Shown: in pieces, positions 33,748 through 41,483 of the stretch | How positions within the stretch are numbered: the stretch's first letter is position 1 | Layout of the letters: every line of letters begins with the position of its first letter | From: Microbacterium sp. ProA8 | GTDB taxonomy: Bacteria; Actinomycetota; Actinomycetes; Actinomycetales; Microbacteriaceae | Direction of reading: 5' to 3' | Assembly: GCF_039905635.1 (NCBI RefSeq) | Contig: NZ_CP157000.1 | Span: forward strand, 2,604,001-2,668,000 | Length of the DNA stretch: 64,000 bases | The notes under the pieces: generated by a model | What the model was told of the DNA's origin: nothing | Databases searched by the model: none | What the model saw: the letters and a program-made list of their open reading frames with translations, nothing else | Translations under genes and position numbers: made by a program

Positions 33748-35568
33748 GTGACGTACACCGCTGCACCGTCGTTCACGACGCGCCCGACGCTGACGGGCAC
33801 CTTCGGCATGTCGGCATCGACGCACTGGCTCGCGACGGCCACCGCGCAGGCGGTGCTGGAACGCGGCGGCAACGCGTTCGACGCGTCGGTCGCCGCAGCG
33901 TTCGTGCTCCACGTCGTCGAACCGCATCTGAACGGTCCGGGCGGCGACCTGGTGGCGATCTTCCAGCAGAAGGATGCTGCCGCCCCGACGGTGCTCATGG
34001 GCCAGGGGCCGGCGCCCGCCCGGGCGACGATCGAGCACTATCGCGGCGAGGGTCTCGATCTGGTGCCCGGCGCCGGCGGACTCGCCGCGGCGGTGCCGGG
34101 CGCCGTCGACGCCTGGCTCCTGCTGCTGCGAGACCACGGCACGTGGGAGCTCACCGACGTCTTGGCGTACGCGATCGGCTACGCCCGCGACGGGCACCCG
34201 CTGGTGGCGGGCGCGGCCGCGACGATCGCGCGCGTGGCCGAGTTGTTCCGCGGCGACTGGCCGACGTCCGCGGAACTGTGGATGCCGGAGAACGAACCGC
34301 CGGCGGCGGGTCGGATCATGCGCAATCCGGCGTATGCCGCCGTTCTCGACGGGCTCGTGCACGCTTCGTGCACGGTGCGCGACGACGGCCCGGTGGGCCG
34401 TGCCGCCCGCATCGACGCCGCACGCCGGGAGTGGCGGACCGGGATCGTCGCACACGAGGCGTCGGCGTTCCTGGCGCAGCCGCATCGGCACTCCGACGGC
34501 GGCGCGCACGCGGGCGTCATCACGCCGGACGACTTCGCCGCCTTCGAGGCCGGCTACGAGACGGCGGTGACGCGGGAGTTCCGCGGCCGCACCATCGCCA
34601 AGGCCGGGGCATGGACGCAGGGTCCGGCGCTGCTGCAGACACTCGGCGTGCTCGAACCGCTCGCCGACGATCTCCTGGATCCCTCGCAGGAAGCCGGCGC
34701 GCACACGATCCTCGAGGCGCAGAAGCTCGCGTACGCCGACCGCGACGGCTGGTTCGGCGATGACGAGGTCGACCTCGACGCGTTGCTGTCGGCCGACTAT
34801 CTGGACGCTCGACGCTCCCTCATCAGCGAGACCGCTTCTGCGGAGTTCCGGCCCGGCTCGCTGCCGGGGCGAACCGCGTTCCGCCCGCCGCTGCGCACGG
34901 CATACGACGCGCCCCGGCTCGGCACCGGCGAGCCGACGGTCGCACCCGCCGAGCCGCGCGTGTCGTCGTCGGGCGAGACGCGGGGCGACACCTGCCATCT
35001 GGACGTGATCGACCGCTGGGGCAACATCGTCTCTGCGACGCCGTCGGGCGGGTGGCTCCAGTCCTCGCCGACGATCCCCGCCCTCGGGTTCTGCCTGGGC
35101 ACGCGCCTGCAGATGACGTGGCTCGAGCCGGGGCATCCGTCATCCCTCATGCCGGGAAGGCGTCCGCGCACGACCCTCACTCCGACGCTCGTGCTGCGTG
35201 ACGGGCGTCCGGAGTTCGCGATCGGCTCCCCCGGTGGCGACCAGCAGGACCAGTGGCAGCTGCTGGCCCTCCTGCGCATCATCGTGGGCGGCTACTCGCC
35301 GCAGCAGGCGATCGATGCGCCCGCGCTGCACACGACCTCGCTCCCGGAGTCGTTCTGGCCGCGCACCTGGACGCCCGCCGGCGCGGTCGTCGAGAACCGC
35401 CTCGGCGATGCGCTGATCGCCGGCCTCGAACGCCGCGGCCACGTGGTGACGCGCGCCGGCGACTGGGCGCTCGGCCGGGTGTCGGCCGTCGGACGGGATG
35501 CCGACACCGGCGTCCTCTGGGGCGCCGCCAACCCGCGCGGCATGCAGGGGTACGCCGCAGGTCGGTGA
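33748..35568 (+). CDS. Gamma-glutamyltransferase family protein (Ntn hydrolase)
   Basis: A 606-residue GGT-family protein, YwrD-like in layout. The autocatalytic nucleophile is Thr415 in RGDTCHLDVIDRWGN; the family motif PGGDLVAIF lies near residue 66, and IGSPGGDQQDQWQ is the substrate-binding region. There is no signal peptide, so cytoplasmic use of gamma-glutamyl compounds is more likely than extracellular glutathione breakdown. GTG start five bases after the aminopeptidase stop. The stop codon lies inside a 25-base tandem repeat. Confidence 0.88.
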   Translation: MTYTAAPSFTTRPTLTGTFGMSASTHWLATATAQAVLERGGNAFDASVAAAFVLHVVEPHLNGPGGDLVAIFQQKDAAAPTVLMGQGPAPARATIEHYRGEGLDLVPGAGGLAAAVPGAVDAWLLLLRDHGTWELTDVLAYAIGYARDGHPLVAGAAATIARVAELFRGDWPTSAELWMPENEPPAAGRIMRNPAYAAVLDGLVHASCTVRDDGPVGRAARIDAARREWRTGIVAHEASAFLAQPHRHSDGGAHAGVITPDDFAAFEAGYETAVTREFRGRTIAKAGAWTQGPALLQTLGVLEPLADDLLDPSQEAGAHTILEAQKLAYADRDGWFGDDEVDLDALLSADYLDARRSLISETASAEFRPGSLPGRTAFRPPLRTAYDAPRLGTGEPTVAPAEPRVSSSGETRGDTCHLDVIDRWGNIVSATPSGGWLQSSPTIPALGFCLGTRLQMTWLEPGHPSSLMPGRRPRTTLTPTLVLRDGRPEFAIGSPGGDQQDQWQLLALLRIIVGGYSPQQAIDAPALHTTSLPESFWPRTWTPAGAVVENRLGDALIAGLERRGHVVTRAGDWALGRVSAVGRDADTGVLWGAANPRGMQGYAAGR

Positions 35569-35600
35569 GCAAGGCTACGCCGCAGGTCGGTGAGCAAGGC
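35551..35600. repeat. Perfect 25-base tandem duplication spanning the stop of the GGT gene
   Basis: Bases 35551-35575 are repeated exactly at 35576-35600. Each unit begins TACGCCGCAGG and ends GAGCAAGGC. The first copy encodes the last residues (YAAGR) and the TGA of the gamma-glutamyltransferase; the second lies in the 3' untranslated region. Confidence 0.95.
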
Positions 35601-35621
35601 GCGCCGGCAGTCCACCCCGGT

Positions 35622-36767
35622 TCAGGCAGCAGCCCGAACCTGCGGGCCCACGTAGCGCGCTGAGGGCCGGATGATCTTCGGGTCGCGTGCCTGCTCGAGG
35701 ATGTGTGCGGTCCACCCGATGGTGCGGCCGACGGCGAACGTCGGGGTGAACATCGATCGGGGCAGGCCGCACCGCTCCATCACGAGCGCCGCCCAGAACT
35801 CGACGTTGGCGTGAAGTTCGCGCCCGGGCTTCGCCTCCGCGAGCAGCCGTTCCGCCGTCTCCTGAAATCGCACGGCCAGCTCCACCCGCGCACCGCCGGT
35901 GCGCAGTGCGACCTCCTTCATCAGCTCGGCGCGCGGGTCCGCGGTGCGGTACACGGCGTGCCCGAATCCCATCAACCGACGGCCCGCGGCGAGTTCGCCG
36001 CGGATCCACGGCTCGATGCGGTCGGCCGTTCCGACGGCATCGAGCCCGTCGAGCGCGCGGGACGGCGCCCCGCCGTGCAGCGGGCCGGTGAGAGCGCCGA
36101 GGGCCCCGACGAGGCAGGCCGCGGCATCCGCTCCCGTCGAGGCGATGACCCGGGCGGTGAAGGTCGAGGCGTTGAAGCCGTGGTCCATGACGGCGATGAG
36201 GTAGGCGGTGAGCGCACGCTCCGTCGCTTCGTCGGGGACGGCGCCCGTCACCTGGTGCAGGTAGTTCGCGACGACGCCGCGGCCCTCGTGAGCCGGCAGC
36301 ACCGCCTCCCCGTGGGCACGTCGCCACAGCGCGACGACGATGACGGGCGTCCACGCAGCCAGCGAGATCGCATCATCGAGGCGCTGGTCCTCGTCGAGGT
36401 CGTACAGCGGACGGATGCCGCGCCGAGCGCCGAGCAGCGGCCAGGCCGCCGCGAGCCCGGCGAGCACGTCCGGCGTCGCCGAGGCCGCGGCCGCTACGGC
36501 GGCTTCGACGTCATCGCGTCGTTCCAGAGCGGCGGCGACGCGGCCGGCGAACGCCCCGCGCGAGGCATCCGTCGCCGCGTCGCCGGTCACCAGCAGCTGC
36601 CACGCGTCCTCGAACGTCGCCGACGCGGCGAGCTCGATCGCGGAGCGATCGCGGTACTGGTAGAAGCCCTCGTCGCCCCGGACGTCGCTGACCGCCGTCT
36701 CTGCGACGACGACGCCGGCGAGCCCCCGCGGCACGTCGATCGGGGTGGGTGCTGTCATGGCGCTCAT
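35622..36767 (-). CDS. Citrate/2-methylcitrate synthase (CitA type)
   Basis: A 381-residue citrate-synthase-family enzyme. Catalytic histidines are His231 (TGPLHGGAP) and His270 (MGFGHAVYR). The third catalytic position, normally Asp in NVDF, is Glu323 (NVEFWAAL). The activity could be condensation of acetyl-CoA or propionyl-CoA with oxaloacetate; the actinobacterial CitA/citrate synthase 2 group is the best match. AAGGAG lies seven bases before the ATG at 36767. It is divergent from the HTH-citrate-synthase gene, with which it shares a 140-base intergenic region. Confidence 0.85.
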   Translation of the reverse strand: MSAMTAPTPIDVPRGLAGVVVAETAVSDVRGDEGFYQYRDRSAIELAASATFEDAWQLLVTGDAATDASRGAFAGRVAAALERRDDVEAAVAAAASATPDVLAGLAAAWPLLGARRGIRPLYDLDEDQRLDDAISLAAWTPVIVVALWRRAHGEAVLPAHEGRGVVANYLHQVTGAVPDEATERALTAYLIAVMDHGFNASTFTARVIASTGADAAACLVGALGALTGPLHGGAPSRALDGLDAVGTADRIEPWIRGELAAGRRLMGFGHAVYRTADPRAELMKEVALRTGGARVELAVRFQETAERLLAEAKPGRELHANVEFWAALVMERCGLPRSMFTPTFAVGRTIGWTAHILEQARDPKIIRPSARYVGPQVRAAA

Positions 36768-36868
36768 TTCGGCTCCTTGTGGTCAGGCGAATCGTGGTCG
36801 AGCGAATGGGGTCGGGGGAACCGCGAAACGGTCCCGGCGGGGCGATGCCGCTACAGTCAGTGTCGGAA

Positions 36869-36903
36869 CTTGATCGTGCGTTCGTCAATCTTGATCGGAT
36901 CAA
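36869..36903. promoter_or_regulatory. Operator-like repeats upstream of the HTH-citrate-synthase gene
   Basis: CTTGATCG occurs at 36869-36876 and 36890-36897, 21 bases (two helical turns) apart. The second is part of a perfect palindrome TTGATC-G-GATCAA (36891-36903) that ends four bases before the ATG. A -10-like TACAGT lies at 36852-36857. Probably the binding site of the adjacent HTH protein or another regulator; inferred. Confidence 0.5.
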
Positions 36904-36907
36904 CATC

Positions 36908-38125
36908 ATGAGCGATCTGCCACGCCTCACCGCCGCCGAGACGGCGGCGCGACTCGGCGTCAAGCCGGAGTCTCTGTACGCGTACGTGTCACGAGGGCTG
37001 CTCTCGCGCGAACGCGACGCCGCCGGGTCGTCCTTCGATCCGCTCGAGGTCGAGGCGTTCGCGCGCCGTCGCCGGCGGGCGACGAGCCCCGCGCCGGGAA
37101 CGACCGTGCGCGACTCTCGGGCAGCGGGCACGCCGCTCATGGTGCTCGACACGAGCCTGGCCCACATCGACGAAGACGACGAACTGCGCTTCCGGGGACG
37201 CTCCGCAGCGCGACTGGCGCGCGAGCACTCGTTCGAGGAGGTCGTGGCATGGCTCTGGAACGTGCCGTCGCTCCGAGGACCCTCGAGCGAAGATCTGACG
37301 GTGGCCCGGCGCACGATCGCGGCGCTCGGTGAGACCGCCTCGGCACTGGATCGCGTGCAGATCGCCGTCACCGCGCTCGGCGCCACCGACCCGCTCCGTG
37401 ACGACCCCGACCCGTCGCAGCTGATCCGTGTTGGCGCCCGGCTGCTCACCGGTCTTCCCGCGGCGCTCGCTCCGGACGGCGAAGCGAGGACGATCGCGCA
37501 CACGCTGTGGCGCGCGTTGGGCGGCTCGGCGCGTCCCGAGGGGATTCGCATCCTGGACGCCGCGCTCGTGCTGGTGATCGACCACGACCTCGCCGTCTCG
37601 ACGCTCGCCGCGCGGGTGGCCGCGTCGGCACGCGCCTCGGGCTACGCGGTGGTCACGGCAGCGCTGGGGGCGTTCGACGCACCGCTGCACGGCACGGCGA
37701 GCCGTGCCGCCGTCCGCATGCTGCGTGGCGTACTCGACGGCGATCCGCCATCCACGGCGATCGCCCGGGCGGTGCGCGACGGCGGGCGCGGCATCCCGGG
37801 CTTCGGGCAGGCGCTGTATGCCGGCGGCGACATGCGCGCGACCGTCCTGCTCGAGATGCTGCGTGAGATGCCCGAGAGCACCGACGTGCTGGCGGCGGTG
37901 GATGCGGTCGCCGATGAGGTCGCGCGCCGTGCCGAGACCCGACCCAACCTCGACCTCGCACTGGCGGCGCTCACGCTGTGGTCGGACATGCCCGAGGATG
38001 CGGGCGCGGTCATCTTCGCGATCGGCCGCATCGCCGGGTGGATCACCCATGCGCTCGACGAGTACGACGAGCGCCCGATGCGGTTGCGACCCCGCGGCCG
38101 CTACGTCGGCCCCGCCCCCGAGTGA
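36908..38125 (+). CDS. Citrate-synthase-like protein with N-terminal helix-turn-helix; catalytic His replaced
   Basis: A 405-residue fusion. Residues about 7-50 form a helix-turn-helix (LTAAETAARLGVKPESLYAY) of the excisionase/MerR-like type, followed by a basic linker and a citrate-synthase fold. His226 and His261 (APLHGTAS) are kept and Asp349 (RPNLDLAL) is present, but the second catalytic His is Gln301 (PGFGQALY). It may therefore bind the substrate or product and act as a regulator of the divergent citrate synthase, or be a slow enzyme. Start at 36908; no Shine-Dalgarno. The last 25 bases overlap the convergent hydrolase gene. The regulatory role is inference. Confidence 0.82.
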   Translation: MSDLPRLTAAETAARLGVKPESLYAYVSRGLLSRERDAAGSSFDPLEVEAFARRRRRATSPAPGTTVRDSRAAGTPLMVLDTSLAHIDEDDELRFRGRSAARLAREHSFEEVVAWLWNVPSLRGPSSEDLTVARRTIAALGETASALDRVQIAVTALGATDPLRDDPDPSQLIRVGARLLTGLPAALAPDGEARTIAHTLWRALGGSARPEGIRILDAALVLVIDHDLAVSTLAARVAASARASGYAVVTAALGAFDAPLHGTASRAAVRMLRGVLDGDPPSTAIARAVRDGGRGIPGFGQALYAGGDMRATVLLEMLREMPESTDVLAAVDAVADEVARRAETRPNLDLALAALTLWSDMPEDAGAVIFAIGRIAGWITHALDEYDERPMRLRPRGRYVGPAPE

Positions 38126-38796
38126 CGCCGCATCCAGGCGGCGACCTGCGGGGCGAGGTCGGCGGCGATCTCGGCCGGCGGACGCTTGCGGCCCTTCACC
38201 TCGAACGAGTGCCCGCCGCCGTCGATCCACCCGATCTCGGCCGTCTGACACGAGGCGACCGCCGCCTCGAGCTGGTCGTGTGGATCGATGAAGGGGTCGT
38301 TGGTGCCTTCGACGAACAGCTGCGGCTGCGGCACATCCGGCAGGTGGGCGGTGCGGGCCTTGTCGGGGCTTCCGGGCGGGTGCAGCGGATAGCCGAGGTA
38401 GACCAGCCCCGCCGGGTCGATCACGCCCTCCGCCGCCGCCATCGACGCCATGCGTCCGCCGTACGACTTCCCCATCGCGAAAACCGGCGCGTCACCTGCT
38501 CGGGCGGCCAGTTCGGCGTGGACGGCCGCCCACGTGGCGACCGCGTGCGCCGCGGGTCCCGGCATCCGTCTGCCGGCTTCGACGTACGGGAAGTTGAACC
38601 GCAGGGTTGCGACCCCCTCCCGCGCGAGGGCGTCGGCGAAGCCGGTGAGGAACGGATGCCGGTACCCGGCGCCGGCGCCGTGCGCCAGCGCGGCGAAGGC
38701 CCAGAGCGACGCGGGTGCCACCAGGTCGACTGACACGTCGGCACTCCCGTTGGGCAGCGCCACGGCGATCCGCCAGGAATCGCCGGCCGCGGTCAT
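38101..38796 (-). CDS. Alpha/beta-hydrolase (KANL3/Tex30-like)
   Basis: A 231-residue hydrolase of the dienelactone/KANL3-Tex30 branch. The oxyanion region is LAHGAGAGYRHPF and the nucleophile elbow GKSYGGRMASM. The acid and His are in VEGTNDPFID and IDGGGHSFEV. The substrate is unknown. It overlaps the stress-domain gene upstream by ATGA (38793-38796) and the convergent HTH-citrate-synthase gene by 25 bases. Ends TAG at 38101. Confidence 0.85.
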   Translation of the reverse strand: MTAAGDSWRIAVALPNGSADVSVDLVAPASLWAFAALAHGAGAGYRHPFLTGFADALAREGVATLRFNFPYVEAGRRMPGPAAHAVATWAAVHAELAARAGDAPVFAMGKSYGGRMASMAAAEGVIDPAGLVYLGYPLHPPGSPDKARTAHLPDVPQPQLFVEGTNDPFIDPHDQLEAAVASCQTAEIGWIDGGGHSFEVKGRKRPPAEIAADLAPQVAAWMRRHSGAGPT

Positions 38797-39584
38797 GCGC
38801 GGTCGCCGTCCTCGCCGCGCGGCTGCTCCGACACGTCGGCTCGATCGGTCTCGGCATCCGCCGGGGCGGGATCCGTGGCGTCCGCCGGGAGAGGATCGGC
38901 GGTGTCCGCCGGGCCGGGGTCGCCGGCGCCGGCCGGGCGCGGGTCAGCCGGCGCGGATTCGGCCGCGGCATCCGGGGTCGGCACGACCCGCTCGCCGTAC
39001 TTCGGCGGCTCCGGCGGGGACGCCGGCTCGGGTGCAGCGGGCGTCGCGGGTACGGCGGGCGCCGGCGATGCGGCGCGCGAGGCCGCGGCGGCGGACGCGG
39101 CGGGGGCCGTGGGCACCTGGGGGCCGAGCACCTGACGCGCGCGATGCACGCTGTTGTCGGTCACGGTGATCTCGTAGTGGTCGGCGACGACCTGCATGAC
39201 CGACGCGTAGTCGCGCCGACGACGGACGAACGAGTACGTGACGATGCTGAGCAGCATGCCGATGGCGATGCCCACGAACAACACGCCCACGAACGCCTGG
39301 ATCGGCACCGACGGGGAGCCGATCACGAGGATCGCGGAGAAGAGCAGTCCGAGGAGGAGTCCGTTGACCGCGCCCGAGCGCGCGGCTGATGCGTAGCCGA
39401 GGCGTCCGGTGATCCGCTCGATCGAGCGGAGCCCCTGACCGACGATCGCGATGTCCCGCGCCGGTATGTCGGCGGCGATGAGCGATGACACCGCCTTCTG
39501 CGCCGCCTCGTACGTCGGGAAGCTCGCCACGGCCTGACCCACCGCGTCGGATCCCTGCGCGGAGCGCCCTCCCATCATGGTCAT
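38793..39584 (-). CDS. General-stress-protein-17M-like domain membrane protein
   Basis: A 263-residue protein. The N-terminal domain (about 12-60, VGQAVASFPTYEAAQKAVSSLI) resembles the YflT/general stress 17M domain, followed by two membrane helices (about 72-90 and 95-117), then a long Pro/Ala/Asp-rich disordered tail. Function unknown. Either ATG at 39584 or the one at 39578 could start; GGGGAG is best spaced for 39578. It is coupled to the alpha/beta-hydrolase by ATGA overlap. Confidence 0.78.
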   Translation of the reverse strand: MTMMGGRSAQGSDAVGQAVASFPTYEAAQKAVSSLIAADIPARDIAIVGQGLRSIERITGRLGYASAARSGAVNGLLLGLLFSAILVIGSPSVPIQAFVGVLFVGIAIGMLLSIVTYSFVRRRRDYASVMQVVADHYEITVTDNSVHRARQVLGPQVPTAPAASAAAASRAASPAPAVPATPAAPEPASPPEPPKYGERVVPTPDAAAESAPADPRPAGAGDPGPADTADPLPADATDPAPADAETDRADVSEQPRGEDGDRA

Positions 39585-39611
39585 CTCCCCATCCTCCCAT
39601 GGCACGCGGAC

Positions 39612-39617
39612 TACGCT
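39612..39617 (+). promoter_or_regulatory. -10 box of the MgtE_N/CBS gene (leaderless)
   Basis: TACGCT, seven bases before the GTG at 39625. Confidence 0.5.
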
Positions 39618-39624
39618 GGGACGT

Positions 39625-40956
39625 GTGAGCACGCAGAGGGTTTTCGTCGCGCGCCTGTCAGGGTGCTCGGTCTTCGACCCCGCCGGCGACCGTCTCGGCA
39701 AGGTCCGCGACGTCGTCGTCATCTACCGAAAAGACGATCCGCCCCGCGTGATCGGGCTCGTGGTGGAGATCCCGGGCCGCCGCCATGTCTTCGTCTCCAT
39801 CGGCCGCGTCACCTCCATCGCCACGGGCCAGGTCATCACCACCGGCCTCATCAATGTGCGGCGCTTCCAGCAGCGCGGCGGTGAGGTGCGCGTCATGGCC
39901 GAGATGCTCGGCCGCAAGGTGTTCTTCGCCGACGGCTCCGGCACCGCCGTGATCGAAGACGTCGCGATCGAGCGCAACCGGCTCGGCGAATGGGATGTCG
40001 GCCAGCTCTTCCTGCGCAAGCCCAAGACGAGCGCTTCCCCCTTCGCCAAGGGTCCGACGACGTTCGCGACCTGGGATGCCGTGCGCGAGAGCCAGGTGCC
40101 TGGTGAGGCCCAATCGGCCGAGCAGCTCGTGGCCACCTACTCCGAGCTGCGCCCCGCCGATCTCGCCAACACGCTGCTCGATCTTCCGGAGGACCGACTT
40201 CTCGAGGTGGTCGACGAGCTCCCCGACGACCGGCTCGCCGACGCGCTCGAAGAGATGCCCGAGGGCGACCAGGTGCACATCCTCGAGGCCCTCGACGACG
40301 AGCGCGCCGCCGACATCCTCGACGCGATGGAGCCCGACGACGCGGCCGACCTTCTGGGTCAGCTCCCGGAGGACCAGCGCGAGGAGTTCCTCGACCTCAT
40401 GGAGCCCGAGGAGGCCGAGGATGTCCGCGCCCTCCTGAAGTACGGCCCCGACACGGCGGGCGGTCTCATGACCAGCGAGCCCATCGTGCTGTCCGCCGAC
40501 GCGACGATCGCGGAGGCGCTCGCGCTCATCCGCCGTCACGAGCTGCACCCGGCGCTCGCTGCGGCGGTGTTCGTCACCCTGCCCCCGTACGAGACGCCGA
40601 CCGGCCGACTGCTCGGCACGGTGCACTTCCAGCGGATGCTGCGCTACCCGCCGCACGAGCGGCTCGGTGCCATCATCGACGACACGCTCGACCCCATGCC
40701 CGCCACCGCATCCGCCGCCGAAGTGGCGCGTCTGCTCGCGTCCTACAACTTGGTGTCGTTGCCCGTCGTGGATCCCGCCCACCGACTGGTCGGGGCGGTC
40801 AGCGTCGATGACGTGCTCGATTACCTGCTGCCCGAGGACTGGCGATCGCATGACGCCGAAGACGACGAACGGCGCCCGGCGTCCGAAGCCGTGCCGACGA
40901 CGACCGGGAGCACGCTGACGTTCGGCACCGGCAAGGGCGGCGGGAGGAAGCGGTGA
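39625..40956 (+). CDS. PRC-barrel/MgtE_N/CBS domain protein (no transporter domain)
   Basis: A 443-residue soluble protein. An N-terminal PRC-barrel-like part (about 1-80, VFVARLSGCSVFDPAGDRLG) is followed by an MgtE intracellular N domain of superhelical repeats (about 170-270, with DLLGQLPEDQREEFLDLMEP) and two CBS motifs (about 275-400). The MgtE membrane domain is absent, so it is not itself a magnesium channel. CBS pairs bind nucleotides or metal. The gene is followed by DUF1003 and mrp with overlapping starts, an order also found in mycobacteria. Confidence 0.87.
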   Translation: MSTQRVFVARLSGCSVFDPAGDRLGKVRDVVVIYRKDDPPRVIGLVVEIPGRRHVFVSIGRVTSIATGQVITTGLINVRRFQQRGGEVRVMAEMLGRKVFFADGSGTAVIEDVAIERNRLGEWDVGQLFLRKPKTSASPFAKGPTTFATWDAVRESQVPGEAQSAEQLVATYSELRPADLANTLLDLPEDRLLEVVDELPDDRLADALEEMPEGDQVHILEALDDERAADILDAMEPDDAADLLGQLPEDQREEFLDLMEPEEAEDVRALLKYGPDTAGGLMTSEPIVLSADATIAEALALIRRHELHPALAAAVFVTLPPYETPTGRLLGTVHFQRMLRYPPHERLGAIIDDTLDPMPATASAAEVARLLASYNLVSLPVVDPAHRLVGAVSVDDVLDYLLPEDWRSHDAEDDERRPASEAVPTTTGSTLTFGTGKGGGRKR

Positions 40957-41483
40957 TGGCACGCAGCAACCGCCACCCTTCGCTCGACGCGCCCCGCGGA
41001 CGCTCGGGCATGCTGCAGCGCAGCCCTCAGCCGTCCCGCGACAGGTTCGGGCGCTTCTCCGAGGCGTTCGCCCGCGCGATGGGCACCTCGGGCTTCCTCA
41101 TCGGCATGACGATCTTCGTCGCGGTGTGGCTGGCATGGAACATCTTCATGCCGCCTCAGCTCCAGTTCGACCCGTCTGCGACCAACTTCACCCTGCTGAC
41201 GCTGATCCTGTCGCTGCAGGCCTCGTACGCGGCGCCCCTCATCCTGTTGGCGCAGAACCGGCAGGACGACCGCGACCGGGTGCAGATCGAGCAGGATCGC
41301 CAGCGCGCCGAGCGCAATCTCGCCGACACCGAGTACCTCGCCCGCGAGGTCGTCGCACTGCGCATGGCGGTCAACGACTTCGCCGACCAGGTCGTGACGC
41401 GCGAGGTGCTGCGCACCGAGCTGCGCGCCCTGCTCGAGAAGCTCGACAACAGCCCCGAGGTCGATGAGGGCGCCACGCGATGA
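40956..41483 (+). CDS. DUF1003 membrane protein
   Basis: A 175-residue DUF1003 protein with two membrane helices (about 46-66 and 77-97, with TLILSLQASYAAPLILLAQN as family signature) and a C-terminal amphipathic coiled-coil region (about 100-170). The start was placed at ATG 40956 because GGAGG lies eight bases upstream; a GTG at 40953 is also possible. It overlaps the upstream gene by one base and mrp by ATGA. Function unknown. Confidence 0.88.
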   Translation: MARSNRHPSLDAPRGRSGMLQRSPQPSRDRFGRFSEAFARAMGTSGFLIGMTIFVAVWLAWNIFMPPQLQFDPSATNFTLLTLILSLQASYAAPLILLAQNRQDDRDRVQIEQDRQRAERNLADTEYLAREVVALRMAVNDFADQVVTREVLRTELRALLEKLDNSPEVDEGATR

